Source: an uncultured Verrucomicrobiota bacterium (GTDB taxonomy: Bacteria > Verrucomicrobiota > Verrucomicrobiia > Limisphaerales > UBA9464). Taken from it: a stretch of 64,000 nt of DNA. The stretch spans positions 165,846 through 229,845 of the forward strand of contig CAIVQH010000023.1 of NCBI GenBank assembly GCA_903907995.1, in the 5' to 3' direction. Positions 1-9,106 of the stretch are shown one piece after another (the stretch's first letter is position 1; each line of letters starts with the position of its first letter). The position numbers were made by a program, and so were the translations under genes. A model generated the notes under the pieces. It had not been told where the DNA came from and did not search any database. It saw only the letters and a list, made by a program, of their open reading frames with translations.

Positions 1-122
1 CTTCCATTCTGGTTGTGGCCGCGGGCTGGTATCACCGTAAGCACTGGTTGATTTGTGTCGGAGCCATTCCGTTCGGCTTGCTGACCCTGGTCTGGATTTT
101 CCTCTGCCTGATGTTCCGTTGA
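1..122 (+). CDS. C-terminal end of a membrane protein (5' truncated by the window)
   Basis: An open frame runs from the window edge to a TGA at 120-122. Its last 39 residues contain two hydrophobic stretches separated by a short basic, aromatic linker (WYHRKHW), with the second ending LCLMFR. This reads as the last two membrane helices of a small integral membrane protein. Too little is present to name a family. The next gene starts 22 bases downstream on the same strand, so the two may be co-transcribed. Confidence 0.55.
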   Translation, partial: SILVVAAGWYHRKHWLICVGAIPFGLLTLVWIFLCLMFR

Positions 123-143
123 GCCCGCCCCGATCGAAGTCAC

Positions 144-479
144 GTGACCAAACTCCTCTTCATCTGCAGCCGGAACGAGATCCGCAGCCTCACGGCGGAG
201 CGGCTGTTCGACGGTTCGGCGCAGTATCAGGCGCGCTCGGCGGGGACGCAGCCGCAGGCGCGGGTGAAGATCACGGAGGGTCTGCTCGGCTGGGCCGATC
301 TCATCTTTGTCATGGAGAAGTCGCACCTCCGCCGGCTGGAAGAGCGGTTTCCCGAGGCCATTGCCGGCAAGCCGGTGATCTGCCTGAACATTCCCGATGA
401 CTACGCGCACATGGACCCGGCGCTGATCGAGGAATTCGAAGGCAAGCTGCCGGAGCATCTGCCCGGCTGGCCACCGTGA
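144..479 (+). CDS. Low-molecular-weight protein tyrosine phosphatase-like protein
   Basis: This 111-residue cytoplasmic protein opens with a beta strand followed by the CX5RS phosphatase loop (Cys8 to Arg14, CSRNEIRS), the nucleophile signature of LMW-PTPs. A TPQA/ITEGLL stretch and an ADLIFVMEKSH segment match the core of short LMW-PTP relatives. It is shorter than canonical enzymes of about 150 residues. The general-acid aspartate is not obvious, although DD and MDP pairs occur near the C-terminus. The start is GTG, chosen because the catalytic loop must sit near residue 8. Substrate unknown. Family call good; phosphatase activity inferred. Confidence 0.75.
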   Translation: MTKLLFICSRNEIRSLTAERLFDGSAQYQARSAGTQPQARVKITEGLLGWADLIFVMEKSHLRRLEERFPEAIAGKPVICLNIPDDYAHMDPALIEEFEGKLPEHLPGWPP

Positions 480-487
480 GGCGGTGG

Positions 488-594
488 ACCAGTAAACAGT
501 AAACAGTGATCAGTAAGTCAGTTCAGAAAGGAAGCTCGCGCCTTTTCTGGTCTGGCTCACTGACCTACTGACCCACTGGCTCACTGGTTTACTT
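488..594. repeat. Intergenic inverted repeat built from CAGTAAACAGT-like units
   Basis: Two arms, about 490-522 and 558-592, are diverged reverse complements made of short CAGTAA/CAGTGA units. The right arm overlaps the stop codon of the minus-strand cobA-hemD fusion. A related single arm occurs at 25346-25382. The element sits between convergent genes and could fold and act as a transcription barrier, but no U-tract is seen. Confidence 0.6.
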
Positions 595-2121
595 CGCCTT
601 GGCCACGGCGCGTTCCAGCGCAGTCAGCATGCCGTCAAGGTTGTGCGGCTTGGCCTCAACCGTCGGCGTCAGGCCAAGGGCGACGAGCGCCTTGCTGGTC
701 TCGGGGCCGATGGACAGCGTCTTCAGCGCCGGGAACTTCTTCAGCAACTTCGGCAGGTCGAAGCGGGCGTGGAAATTCTCCACCGTCGAGGCGCTGGTGA
801 AGGTGATCCAGTCCGCGCCTTCCTCGATCAGCTTGGCAGCCGCCCCGTTCACGTCGTCGGTCTCAGGCACCGTCCGGTAGCACGCAACGTCATCGACGAT
901 GGCGCCGAGTTCCTCCAGCTTGGTGATCAGCTCAGGATTTGCGACCTGCGCGCGGAGGCATAGGATGCGCAGATTTTCCACGTTTTCCTCCTTGGAGATG
1001 GCGGCGGCGACCTTACCGGCGACGTATTCGTCGGGCATGGCGTGAACGGCGAGGTGCAACTCCTTGACCTTGGCCGCCGTCGCGGGCCCGACCGCCGCAA
1101 TGCGCACGCGCCCGAGCACGCGGATGTCCTCGTAGGCCTTGAAGAAGTAGTCGAAGAACGCCGTGACCCCGTTGGGCGAGGTGAAGACGAGCCAGTCGTA
1201 CTCGCCGAGCGCGGTCATCGCCTCAACCAGCGGCTCGTGGCGCTCCGGAGCCGCGATCTTGATCGTGGGAATCTCCAGCACCTCGGCCCCGCGCTCCGAG
1301 AGCAGGCGTGACCACTGGCTGGCCTGCTCCCGGGTGCGCGTGACCACGACCCGTTGGCCGAAGAGCGGGCGCTGCTCGAACCAGTTCAGCTTGGACCGCA
1401 GGGTCACCACGCCGCCAATGATGGTCACGGCGGGCGCGGTGAACTTCTTCGCCTCCACCACATCGGCAATCGTCGCGAGCGTGCCCTCGATGCTCTGCTG
1501 GTGGCCAGTGGTGCCCCAGCGGACCATGGCGACTGGTGTGGTGGCGGCCATGCCGTTCGTCACCAGTTCGGACGCGATCTGGCGGATGCGCTCGACGCCC
1601 ATCAGAACGACCTTGGTCCCGGGCATCTTGGCGATCTGCGCCCAGTCGAGGCCGGACTCCGGCTTGGTGGGATCCTCGTGGCCGGTAATCACCTGATAGG
1701 CGCAGCAGAAGTCGCGGTGCGTGACCGGGATGCCCGCGTAGTTCGGTGCCGCCACGGTCGAGGAGATGCCGGGCACCACCTCGAAACGGACCCCGGCCGC
1801 CGCCAGTTCCTCCGCCTCCTCGCCGCCGCGTCCGAAGACGTACGGGTCACCACCCTTGAGACGGACCACCGTTTTGCCCTCCTTGGCCTTCGTGACCAGC
1901 AACTGGTTCAAATCCTCCTGCGGGATGGCGTGATCGCGCGAGCGCTTGCCGCCGTAGATGACTTCCGCCGATTTCGGGGCCAGGCGGAGCAGGTCGGGAT
2001 TGACCAGTGCATCATAGACCACGACATCGGCGCGCCCGAGCAGTTCGGCCCCGCGCAACGTCAGCAGGCCGGCGTCACCGGGACCGGCGCCGACGAGGTA
2101 AACAGTTCCCTTCCGATTCAT
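589..2121 (-). CDS. cobA-hemD: Uroporphyrinogen-III C-methyltransferase / uroporphyrinogen-III synthase fusion
   Basis: A 510-residue bifunctional tetrapyrrole enzyme. The N-terminal half is a SUMT: VYLVGAGPGDAGLLTLRG at the start, then VVYDALV, VRLKGGDPYVFGRGGEE and VVPGISS, the SAM and substrate signatures. It methylates uroporphyrinogen III to precorrin-2. The C-terminal half (from about residue 255, GQRVVVTRTREQA) is HemD, which closes hydroxymethylbilane to uroporphyrinogen III; LVFTSPNGV and ITFTSASTVENF are its typical strands. The ATG at 2121 is preferred because it begins just before the SUMT fold; an extension to 2220 adds basic residues with no family match. This fusion is common in bacteria. 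With cbiX at 3251 it covers most of siroheme synthesis, but no precorrin-2 dehydrogenase is in the window. Confidence 0.95.
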   Translation of the reverse strand: MNRKGTVYLVGAGPGDAGLLTLRGAELLGRADVVVYDALVNPDLLRLAPKSAEVIYGGKRSRDHAIPQEDLNQLLVTKAKEGKTVVRLKGGDPYVFGRGGEEAEELAAAGVRFEVVPGISSTVAAPNYAGIPVTHRDFCCAYQVITGHEDPTKPESGLDWAQIAKMPGTKVVLMGVERIRQIASELVTNGMAATTPVAMVRWGTTGHQQSIEGTLATIADVVEAKKFTAPAVTIIGGVVTLRSKLNWFEQRPLFGQRVVVTRTREQASQWSRLLSERGAEVLEIPTIKIAAPERHEPLVEAMTALGEYDWLVFTSPNGVTAFFDYFFKAYEDIRVLGRVRIAAVGPATAAKVKELHLAVHAMPDEYVAGKVAAAISKEENVENLRILCLRAQVANPELITKLEELGAIVDDVACYRTVPETDDVNGAAAKLIEEGADWITFTSASTVENFHARFDLPKLLKKFPALKTLSIGPETSKALVALGLTPTVEAKPHNLDGMLTALERAVAKAK

Positions 2122-2226
2122 CGCCTGACCGTATGGGGCGGCGCGCCTCCGCTCAAACTTTCTTCGAAAGCACACTAGGCGCTTGTCCTCCTCCACGGCG
2201 GCCTTACATTCCCCCGCCACGAAAAA

Positions 2227-3240
2227 ATGCAGCCCGCCCGCAATTCACTGAAGCTCGTCGCGTGTCCGCACTGCGGGGCCAAGGTGTTCATTTCCGGCGA
2301 CCTCGCGCCGCTGGAAAAGACGCCGTGCTCCAAGTGCGGACAGCCGATCATGATGCCGATGCAGCTCCGCCAGTTCGAGCTGCAGTCGGAAATCGCGTCA
2401 GGCGGCATGGGCACCGTGTTCCGCGCGTTCGACACCACGCTGGGCCGGATCGTGGCGGTCAAGCTGATGAAGCAGGGGATCGCGCAGGACGAGGACGCGG
2501 TGAACGCCTTCGCCGCCGAGGCCCGCGCCTGCGCCGCGCTGAACCACACGAACATCATCCACATCTACACCTTCGACCAGGAGGGGCCGAACAAGTACCT
2601 GGTCATGGAACTGGCCGATGCCGGCAGCCTTGACACACGGATCGAGACGCTGCACCGGGTGCCGGAACTGGACGTGCTCGACATCGGCGTGAAGGTCACG
2701 AGCGCGCTGGGCGCCGCCCTGAAGCACGGTTTGCTGCATCTCGACATCAAGCCGGGCAACATCCTCTTCGCCGCCGACGGCGAACCCAAGCTCGTGGACT
2801 TCGGCCTGGCCAGGAAGACCGACGTGGAGAAGGACAACTACGCCCCCGTGTACGGCACGCCGTACTATATCGCCCCCGAACGGGTCCAGCAGACAGGCGA
2901 GAGCTTCCTGAGCGACATGTATTCGCTGGCCGGTACGCTCTACCACGCACTCGTCGGCCACGTGCCATTTGAGGCCACCACGGTGGACGAGGTCGTCGCC
3001 GCGCAGATCCACACCGCGCTCACGCCGCCGCACGTCGCCGTGACGGACATCACCCTGCCCACCAGCGAGGCGCTGGTGAAGGCGATGGCCAAGAACCCGG
3101 CCGAACGCTTCCAGAGCTACGACGAGTTCCGCATCGCCCTGGAGGCCGCCCGCAGCCAGCTGCTCATTGCGCACTTCACCGGCCAACAATCACCCACCGC
3201 CGCGCCCTCGCGCGAGAGCAAGAGCTGGTGGCGGCGCTGA
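2227..3240 (+). CDS. Serine/threonine protein kinase with N-terminal zinc ribbon
   Basis: A 337-residue Hanks-type kinase. A CPHC...CSKC zinc ribbon (Cys13, 16, 34, 37) precedes the kinase domain. Visible motifs are the glycine loop SGGMGTVF (58-65), catalytic Lys79 in VAVK, helix-C Glu98, catalytic loop HLDIKPGN with Asp173, and Asp191 in DFG. The catalytic Arg of HRD is Leu172, so this is a non-RD kinase that may not need activation-loop phosphorylation. APE is present as IAPE. There is no transmembrane segment and the protein ends in SWWRR, so it is probably cytosolic. It lies between siroheme genes, divergent from cobA-hemD with a 105-base gap and 10 bases before cbiX. Target unknown. Confidence 0.9.
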   Translation: MQPARNSLKLVACPHCGAKVFISGDLAPLEKTPCSKCGQPIMMPMQLRQFELQSEIASGGMGTVFRAFDTTLGRIVAVKLMKQGIAQDEDAVNAFAAEARACAALNHTNIIHIYTFDQEGPNKYLVMELADAGSLDTRIETLHRVPELDVLDIGVKVTSALGAALKHGLLHLDIKPGNILFAADGEPKLVDFGLARKTDVEKDNYAPVYGTPYYIAPERVQQTGESFLSDMYSLAGTLYHALVGHVPFEATTVDEVVAAQIHTALTPPHVAVTDITLPTSEALVKAMAKNPAERFQSYDEFRIALEAARSQLLIAHFTGQQSPTAAPSRESKSWWRR

Positions 3241-3250
3241 CCGTTGGCCG

Positions 3251-4114
3251 ATGAACGCCGACTTTTCCGACGCCACCCTGGTGCTAGTGGGGCACGGTTC
3301 GACGCTAAACGCCGATTCGGCCGCCCCCCCCTACCAGCATGCCGACGAACTCCGTCGGCGCGGTCTCTTCGCCGACGTGTTGGAATGTTTCTGGAAGGAA
3401 CAGCCCACTATCGCCGGGGTCCTGCGCGGGGCGTTCACCCGGCGTGTTTTCATCGTGCCGCTGTTCATCAGCGAAGGGTACTTCACCGAGCAGGTGATCC
3501 CGCGTGAACTCGGGCTGTGCCGTAACGGCGAGACCGGGTTCCCGCGCATCCAACAGCGGGGCCAGCAGACCCTGCACTACTGCGGCCCGGTCGGGACCCA
3601 TTCCAGCATGACCGGGGTGATCCTAGCCCGTGCCCGTGAAGTGGTGGCGCAGCATCCGCCAGCCAATGGGCCGGCACCACGCCCGGAAGATACCGCCCTC
3701 TTCATCGCCGGCCACGGCACGGGCAACAACGAAAACTCGCGGAAGGCCATCGAGAAGCAGGTCGAACTCATTGGGGCCCAAGGACAGTACGCCGAGACGC
3801 ACGCCCTCTTCATGGAGGAGGACCCACGCATCGGCGACTGCTACACGCTGGCACAGCAGCGCGACCTCGTGGTCGTGCCCTTCTTCATCAGCGACGGCCT
3901 GCACAGCTTTGAGGACATTCCAGTGATGCTCGGTGAGTCCGAGGCCGAGGTGCAGGCGCGCTTCAAGGCGGGTCGTCCCACCTGGATCAATCCGACGGCC
4001 AAAAACGGCAAGCGTGTCTGGTACGCCCCGAGCATTGGCAACGAGCCGCATCTGGCCGATGTCATCTTGGAACGGGTGCGGGAAAGTGCGGCCAAAGAAG
4101 CGATTCCTGCATAA
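3251..4114 (+). CDS. cbiX: Sirohydrochlorin chelatase (CbiX family, two-domain)
   Basis: The 287-residue protein has two homologous CbiX domains: one begins LVLVGHGST, the second LFIAGHGTGNNENS near residue 155, each with the metal-binding His. Strands FIVPLFISEGYFTEQVIP and VVVPFFISDGLHSFEDIP are equivalent positions in the two halves. The family inserts cobalt or iron into sirohydrochlorin for cobalamin or siroheme. The ATG at 3251 gives the expected N-terminus. It follows the kinase gene by 10 bases. A role in siroheme is inferred from the cobA-hemD gene nearby; metal specificity cannot be read from the sequence. Confidence 0.85.
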   Translation: MNADFSDATLVLVGHGSTLNADSAAPPYQHADELRRRGLFADVLECFWKEQPTIAGVLRGAFTRRVFIVPLFISEGYFTEQVIPRELGLCRNGETGFPRIQQRGQQTLHYCGPVGTHSSMTGVILARAREVVAQHPPANGPAPRPEDTALFIAGHGTGNNENSRKAIEKQVELIGAQGQYAETHALFMEEDPRIGDCYTLAQQRDLVVVPFFISDGLHSFEDIPVMLGESEAEVQARFKAGRPTWINPTAKNGKRVWYAPSIGNEPHLADVILERVRESAAKEAIPA

Positions 4115-4167
4115 AGGGTATGCCTTCGGCCTTCCCCTACCCTTCCCGCCCGGCGTAACTTTGGCGC

Positions 4168-5052
4168 GTGCACCTCGGCAAAATCACCCTCATCGGTGTC
4201 GGCCTGCTGGGCGGGTCCATCGGACTCGCCGTCCGGCAGCGCCGGCTGGCCGATCAGGTCATCGGTCTGGTCCGGCGTAGCAGCGCCATTGCCGAGTGTG
4301 AGGAGCTGGGGGTCGTGGACAAGGCGACCCGCAATCTCGGACCCGCCGTGAAGGATGCCGACCTGATCATCCTGTGCTCGCCCATCAGCCAGATGCGCCC
4401 GCTGGTGCAGGAAATGTTGCCCTTTCTGAAGCAGGACGCGGTGATTACGGACGTCGGCAGCGTGAAGGGCGGCGTGGTCGCCGAGCTGGAGCCGCTGGCC
4501 GAATCGGTGGGCGCGCACTTTGTCGGCAGCCATCCGATGGCCGGTTCCGAAAAGGTCGGGGCCACGGCGGCCCGGGCCGACCTGTTTCAGGAGGCCACCT
4601 GCGTCGTCACGCCCACCGCTCGCACTTCCTCCACGGCGCTGGCGCTGGTGAACGGTTTCTGGCAGGCGTTGGGCGGCCAGCTGCTAACCCTCTCCCCTTC
4701 TCAGCATGATGATCTGGTGAGCCGTTCGAGCCATCTGCCGCACGTCGTGGCGGCCGAACTGGCCAACTACGTTCTCAGCCCAATCCATCCGCCCGAACAG
4801 GCCCGCCTCTGTGCCAACGGCTTCCGCGACACGACCCGCATCGCCAGCGGATCCCCGGAAATGTGGCGCGACATCGCCCTGGCCAACCGGCAGCACCTCA
4901 GCCGGGTGCTAGGGGTTTTTTTGGAGGACCTGGCCGAATTCCAGCGATCCCTGGACGAGGGTGACACGGCGGCGATCGAGGAGTTTTTTACCCAAGCCAA
5001 ACGGCGGCGTGACGCGTGGTGCCATCCGCGTGGTGCCGGTTCCCTGGAATGA
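4168..5052 (+). CDS. tyrA: Prephenate dehydrogenase
   Basis: This 294-residue NAD(P)-dependent enzyme converts prephenate to 4-hydroxyphenylpyruvate (or arogenate to tyrosine). The Rossmann signature ITLIGVGLLGGSIGLAV is at the N-terminus. DLIILCSPISQM, VITDVGSVKGGV and FVGSHPMAGSEKVG are hallmark TyrA segments, the last carrying the catalytic His. SRSSHLPHVVAAELA and GFRDTTRIASGSPEMW are the helical dimer-domain motifs. The start is a GTG. There is no fused chorismate mutase or ACT domain, so feedback control would need another route. It precedes aroA by 76 bases on the same strand, an aromatic amino-acid pair. Confidence 0.93.
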   Translation: MHLGKITLIGVGLLGGSIGLAVRQRRLADQVIGLVRRSSAIAECEELGVVDKATRNLGPAVKDADLIILCSPISQMRPLVQEMLPFLKQDAVITDVGSVKGGVVAELEPLAESVGAHFVGSHPMAGSEKVGATAARADLFQEATCVVTPTARTSSTALALVNGFWQALGGQLLTLSPSQHDDLVSRSSHLPHVVAAELANYVLSPIHPPEQARLCANGFRDTTRIASGSPEMWRDIALANRQHLSRVLGVFLEDLAEFQRSLDEGDTAAIEEFFTQAKRRRDAWCHPRGAGSLE

Positions 5053-5128
5053 TTCTGTATCCGTGACCGGCGGATGAAATGCTTCCGCCGCGGGGGTCTG
5101 TAAGCCATCTTCCGGGCGCCTCGCTGAC

Positions 5129-6625
5129 ATGCCGCTGCCTGACCTCATCGAAATTGTTCCGCTCGCCGGTCCCGTGACTGCTGAAATCACGGTGCCCGGC
5201 TCCAAGAGCATCACCAACCGTGCCCTCATCCTCGCCGCCCTGGCAGCTGGCGAGACGACCTTGCGCGGCGCGCTCTGGAGCGAGGACACCGAGGTCATGG
5301 TCGCCTGCCTGCGCAAACTCGGCTTTGCCGTCGAAGTCACTCCCGAGGCTGACGAGCCGGCCAACCGCATCATGCGCGTGCGCGGAATGGGCGGGAAAAT
5401 CCCCGCTGGCGGCACGTTGGATCAACCGCTGGAACTCTTCGTCGGCAACGCCGGTACGGCTGCCCGCTTCCTGGCCGCGATGGTCTGCCTCGGCAACGGC
5501 GTTTATCGCCTGAGCGGCGTGCCCCGGATGCACGAACGCCCGCAGGCCGCCCTGTTCGCTGCCCTGCGTCAGCTGGGCTACCGGATTGATTCACCGAACG
5601 ACAGGCTCCCGGCGCTCATCCATGGTGACGGTCGGCGACCGGGATCGGTGACGGTGGGCGTGGAGGAAAGTTCGCAGTTTGCGAGCGCACTGCTGCTTTC
5701 GGCCGAAATCGGCGGCTGGGAAGTGCAGACCAGCGGCGCCAACGACGACGAGCTGCCCTACGTGGAAATGACGCGGCAGTTGGTAAAAGTTTTCCCCAAG
5801 GGAGGTGGCAATTTCCAGATCGAGCCCGACGCATCGAGCGGAAGTTATTTCTGGGCTGCAGGCCTGATCTCAACCTTGACGCCGCATGCCCTCCACGGCC
5901 CCACCGGCAATTTGTCGGTGGCCCTTGGCATCGGATCATCGGTGACAGTCGTTAGCTGGCCGAATTCAGCGTGGCAGATTGACGCACAATTCCCCCATCA
6001 TCTTTTCCTGCTGGCCAGCAGTCATTCAATGACGCCCCCAGAAATGGTCGCGGCGGTGAACGACGTGGCGGAGCGCTACGGGACTGGGTGGCGTGAACGC
6101 GTGAAACAGGAACAACAAGAATGGGAGGACAATTATCACGCCCAGAATGGGGTTAAGAGAATTTCCAGGGCGGAAGACCTCGGCGACAGCATTATGACCG
6201 CGATTGTGACTGCGTCCTTGGGAACCGAGCGCTTTCAGTTCACCGACCTCGGCCGCCTCCGGGTCCAGGAATGCGAGCGGGTGGTCGCGCTTCGCACCGA
6301 ACTGACCAAGTGCGGGGCCAAAGTCGTTGAAACCGGCGACACGCTGGAGGTTTTCCCGTCCGATCTGCGCGGCGCGACGATCGACACCTACCATGATCAC
6401 CGAATGGCCATGTGCTTTGCCACGCTGGGGTTGAAGGTGCCGGGCATGAAAATCCGCAACCCCTCGTGCGTGAAGAAGACGTTTCCCAATTTCTTTCAGA
6501 AACTGGCCGCCCCACCGCCGCACGGGCTGGGTGCGGAAATCTGGGCCTGTGATCCGGCGACCGAACAACGCACGCGCATTCTGACTGGACCCGGGACAAA
6601 TCCTGACGACCTTTTCGCCGCGTGA
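5129..6625 (+). CDS. aroA: 3-phosphoshikimate 1-carboxyvinyltransferase (EPSP synthase), enlarged
   Basis: The enzyme joins shikimate-3-phosphate and PEP in the shikimate pathway. Hallmarks are GSKSITNRALI, GNAGTAARFLAA, SSQFASALLL, RLRVQECERV and YHDHRMAMCFA. At 498 residues it is clearly longer than the usual 430-450. The excess is mainly a roughly 50-residue segment before GDSIMTAIV (about bases 5985-6165: hydrophilic, with a run rich in E, Q, W) plus a C-terminal tail of about 30 residues. All recognisable core motifs remain in frame, so the gene looks functional. It overlaps cmk by 4 bases (GTGA), implying translational coupling. Confidence 0.95.
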   Translation: MPLPDLIEIVPLAGPVTAEITVPGSKSITNRALILAALAAGETTLRGALWSEDTEVMVACLRKLGFAVEVTPEADEPANRIMRVRGMGGKIPAGGTLDQPLELFVGNAGTAARFLAAMVCLGNGVYRLSGVPRMHERPQAALFAALRQLGYRIDSPNDRLPALIHGDGRRPGSVTVGVEESSQFASALLLSAEIGGWEVQTSGANDDELPYVEMTRQLVKVFPKGGGNFQIEPDASSGSYFWAAGLISTLTPHALHGPTGNLSVALGIGSSVTVVSWPNSAWQIDAQFPHHLFLLASSHSMTPPEMVAAVNDVAERYGTGWRERVKQEQQEWEDNYHAQNGVKRISRAEDLGDSIMTAIVTASLGTERFQFTDLGRLRVQECERVVALRTELTKCGAKVVETGDTLEVFPSDLRGATIDTYHDHRMAMCFATLGLKVPGMKIRNPSCVKKTFPNFFQKLAAPPPHGLGAEIWACDPATEQRTRILTGPGTNPDDLFAA

Positions 6626-7356
6626 GCACGACCGACATTCCAACCCAGCCCAATTCTGCCACGCGCACCAACCATCCCCTGATGCTCCCGGTCGTCATCA
6701 CGATGGACGGCCCCAGCGCCTCCGGCAAAGGCACGCTCGCCCGCCGGCTGGCCAAGGAACTCGGCTACACCTACGTGGATTCGGGCGCGATGTACCGCAC
6801 GCTGGCGTGGTATTGCCTGCAAAAGCAGCTTCCCTTGCCCGTCAAGGCCGCCGAGCTGACGCCGGAGACCGAAAAGCCGGTCATCAGCCTGATGCGCCGC
6901 TGGAAGGCGGAGCTGAAGATCGTGGAAGGGGCGATCTGGCTCCAGGTGGACGGCTATTTCCCGAAGGCGGAAATCCGTTCGGACGTGGTCGAGAAGGCCG
7001 TCCCGATCATCGCGCAGATTGGGAAGGTGCGGGACTGGATGGTCGCCCGCCAACGGGACTGCGTGAAGTTCGGCCCACTGGTGATGGAAGGACGGGATAT
7101 CGGCACCGAAGTGTTCCCGCTGGCCACCCTCAAATTCTTCCTCGATGCCAATCCTGCGGCCCGGGCGAAGCGGATGCAGGGCCGGGGCAACACCGCCTGC
7201 ACCGAGCGCGACAAACTCGACATGAACCGCCGGCAGGGCGCGCTCATTCCCGCCCTCGACGCCATCCGGGTGGACAATACCGGCCAGACGGTGGATGAAA
7301 CGTTCGCGCTGTTGATGGAGCACGTGCGCGCCCGGATGAAACCCGGCCAGCCCTGA
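6622..7356 (+). CDS. cmk: Cytidylate kinase
   Basis: The enzyme phosphorylates CMP/dCMP with ATP. The P-loop ITMDGPSASGKGT, the substrate segment YVDSGAMYRTLAW, and the nucleotide-binding VMEGRDIGTEVFP are all present, followed by FFLDANPAARAKR and the LID region. Length of 244 is normal for the family allowing a leader of about 20 residues. The GTG start at 6622 overlaps the aroA stop; an internal ATG at 6682 (MLPVVITMDG) would also give a full catalytic domain and may be the true start. aroA-cmk adjacency is widespread in bacteria. Confidence 0.95.
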   Translation: MSTTDIPTQPNSATRTNHPLMLPVVITMDGPSASGKGTLARRLAKELGYTYVDSGAMYRTLAWYCLQKQLPLPVKAAELTPETEKPVISLMRRWKAELKIVEGAIWLQVDGYFPKAEIRSDVVEKAVPIIAQIGKVRDWMVARQRDCVKFGPLVMEGRDIGTEVFPLATLKFFLDANPAARAKRMQGRGNTACTERDKLDMNRRQGALIPALDAIRVDNTGQTVDETFALLMEHVRARMKPGQP

Positions 7357-7394
7357 TAGGTCTGCCTCTGCGGCCAATTCTCCATGATGCCACG

Positions 7395-9101
7395 ATGAAC
7401 CTCACCCGAAGATTCCTGACCGGCCTGTTCGCCCTGCTGGGACTTGCCATTGCCGCCTCACCAGCGCTTGCCGGGGGTGAGGAGGTCGTCGTCGTTTACA
7501 CGAAACAGCTGCCGGAATCGAAGGCAGTGGCGGAATATTACGCCGAAAAGCGTGGCGTCCCGACCAATCAGATTGTGGGGCTGGATGTGCCTTCCGGCGA
7601 CACCGTTTCACGCCAGGATTATGTCCACCTGATCCAGGATCCGCTGCTCAAGGAGCTGGCCGCTCGTGGCCTGGTGACGTTCCGGAGCGATCTGGTTCCG
7701 GCCCGGGCGGATCATCCCGGGCGGATCAAATACCAGGCCACCGAAGCGAAGATCCGCTATCTGGCGCTCTGCTTTGGCCTGCCGTACCGGATTGCCCACG
7801 ATCCCAACTATGTGCCCAAGCGGGATGACAATGCGCCGGACAACCTGGCTCCCCAGCTCTACCGCGACGAGGCCTCCGTGGACAGCGAACTGATGCTGCT
7901 GCCCGTCACCGGTCAGGTGCCCATTTTCGGCGCGCTGCGGAACGGGCTCTACGGCTCCACCAACAGCCTGCAAATGAACCCGACCAATGGCGTGCTGCTC
8001 GTGAGCCGCCTGGATGGGCCGTCCGTGGACATTGCCAAGGGCCTGGTGGACAAGGCGCTCCTGGCCGAACGCGACGGCCTGAACGGAAAGGCCTACTTCG
8101 ACCTGCGCGGCATCACCAGTGGCGACTACGCCACGGGTGACACCTGGATCACCAACGCCTCGATCATCGCGCAGCGGCTGGGATTCGAGACCCTGATCGA
8201 CAACCGCCCCGAGACCATCGGTCCCGGCTTTCCCCTGGCCCAGGCCGCCCTCTATGCGGGCTGGTACAACGACACGGCGAACGGGCCGTTCGCACTGCCC
8301 TCCGTGGAATTCATGCCGGGGGCAATCGCCTATCATCTGCATTCGTACAGCGCCCAGTTCATCCGCGATCCGGTCCACAACTGGGTTGGCCCCCTGTTGT
8401 CCAAGGGGGCCACGGTGACGATGGGCTGCGTGGATGAACCCTATCTGGACCTCACCCCCAACATCGGGATCTTCCTGGAACGGCTCGCGGTGCATGGCTT
8501 CACCGTGGGCGAAGCCGGCCTGGCCTGTCAGGCCTACCTGTCGTGGCAGAACGTGGTGATCGGCGACCCGCTATACCGCCCGTTTTTAAAGCAGGTGCTG
8601 GTCCTGGCCAAGGAGCTGGAGGCGGCGAAAAGTCCGCTGCTGGCCTGGCCGCTCATCCGCAAGGTCAACGTGTACACGCTCACCGGGCGTGACCCGGAAG
8701 TCCTCCGCCAGTACCTCATCGAACAGCCGCTCGCGACCAATAGCGCGGTGCTGTCGGAGAAGATCGCGCGCATGTTTGCGGACAAGAACCGCAACCGGCA
8801 GGCCGCCGAATGGGCCCAGCGTGCCCTGCAGCTGCCCGATGGTTCCCCCCAGCAGCGGGCACGCCTCTGGCGTGATCTGGCGGAATGGCAGCGTCCGCTC
8901 AAACTGAAGGACGCCTTGGCCAGCCTGGACTCCTTCGCCAAGGAGTTTCCGCATCATCCGGAGATGCTCGACGTGCGCCGTCGGCAGCTCGACTTCGCCC
9001 TCCTGCTGAGCAATTCGGACGAAGTGACGCGGCTCAAGGCGGAAATCCAGCTGCTGACCCCGCCGCCGGCCACGAACGCCCCGCCGGCGGTGAAGCCCTG
9101 A
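7395..9101 (+). CDS. Secreted TIGR03790-type protein with C-terminal TPR-like tail
   Basis: A 568-residue exported protein. A signal peptide (RR then LFALLGLAIAASPALA, cleavage near 26) leads into VVVVYTKQLPESKAVAEYYAEKRGVP, which matches the opening of the TIGR03790 family, whose function is unknown. The middle part, with repeated Asp and Asn-rich segments (DEASVDSELMLLP, GLVDKALLAERDGLNGKAYFD), follows that family. The last ~150 residues are helical with an NRQAAEWAQRALQLPDG unit resembling a TPR. The stop lies 5 bases from the convergent esterase-like gene. Confidence 0.7.
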   Translation: MNLTRRFLTGLFALLGLAIAASPALAGGEEVVVVYTKQLPESKAVAEYYAEKRGVPTNQIVGLDVPSGDTVSRQDYVHLIQDPLLKELAARGLVTFRSDLVPARADHPGRIKYQATEAKIRYLALCFGLPYRIAHDPNYVPKRDDNAPDNLAPQLYRDEASVDSELMLLPVTGQVPIFGALRNGLYGSTNSLQMNPTNGVLLVSRLDGPSVDIAKGLVDKALLAERDGLNGKAYFDLRGITSGDYATGDTWITNASIIAQRLGFETLIDNRPETIGPGFPLAQAALYAGWYNDTANGPFALPSVEFMPGAIAYHLHSYSAQFIRDPVHNWVGPLLSKGATVTMGCVDEPYLDLTPNIGIFLERLAVHGFTVGEAGLACQAYLSWQNVVIGDPLYRPFLKQVLVLAKELEAAKSPLLAWPLIRKVNVYTLTGRDPEVLRQYLIEQPLATNSAVLSEKIARMFADKNRNRQAAEWAQRALQLPDGSPQQRARLWRDLAEWQRPLKLKDALASLDSFAKEFPHHPEMLDVRRRQLDFALLLSNSDEVTRLKAEIQLLTPPPATNAPPAVKP

Positions 9102-9106
9102 TCAGC

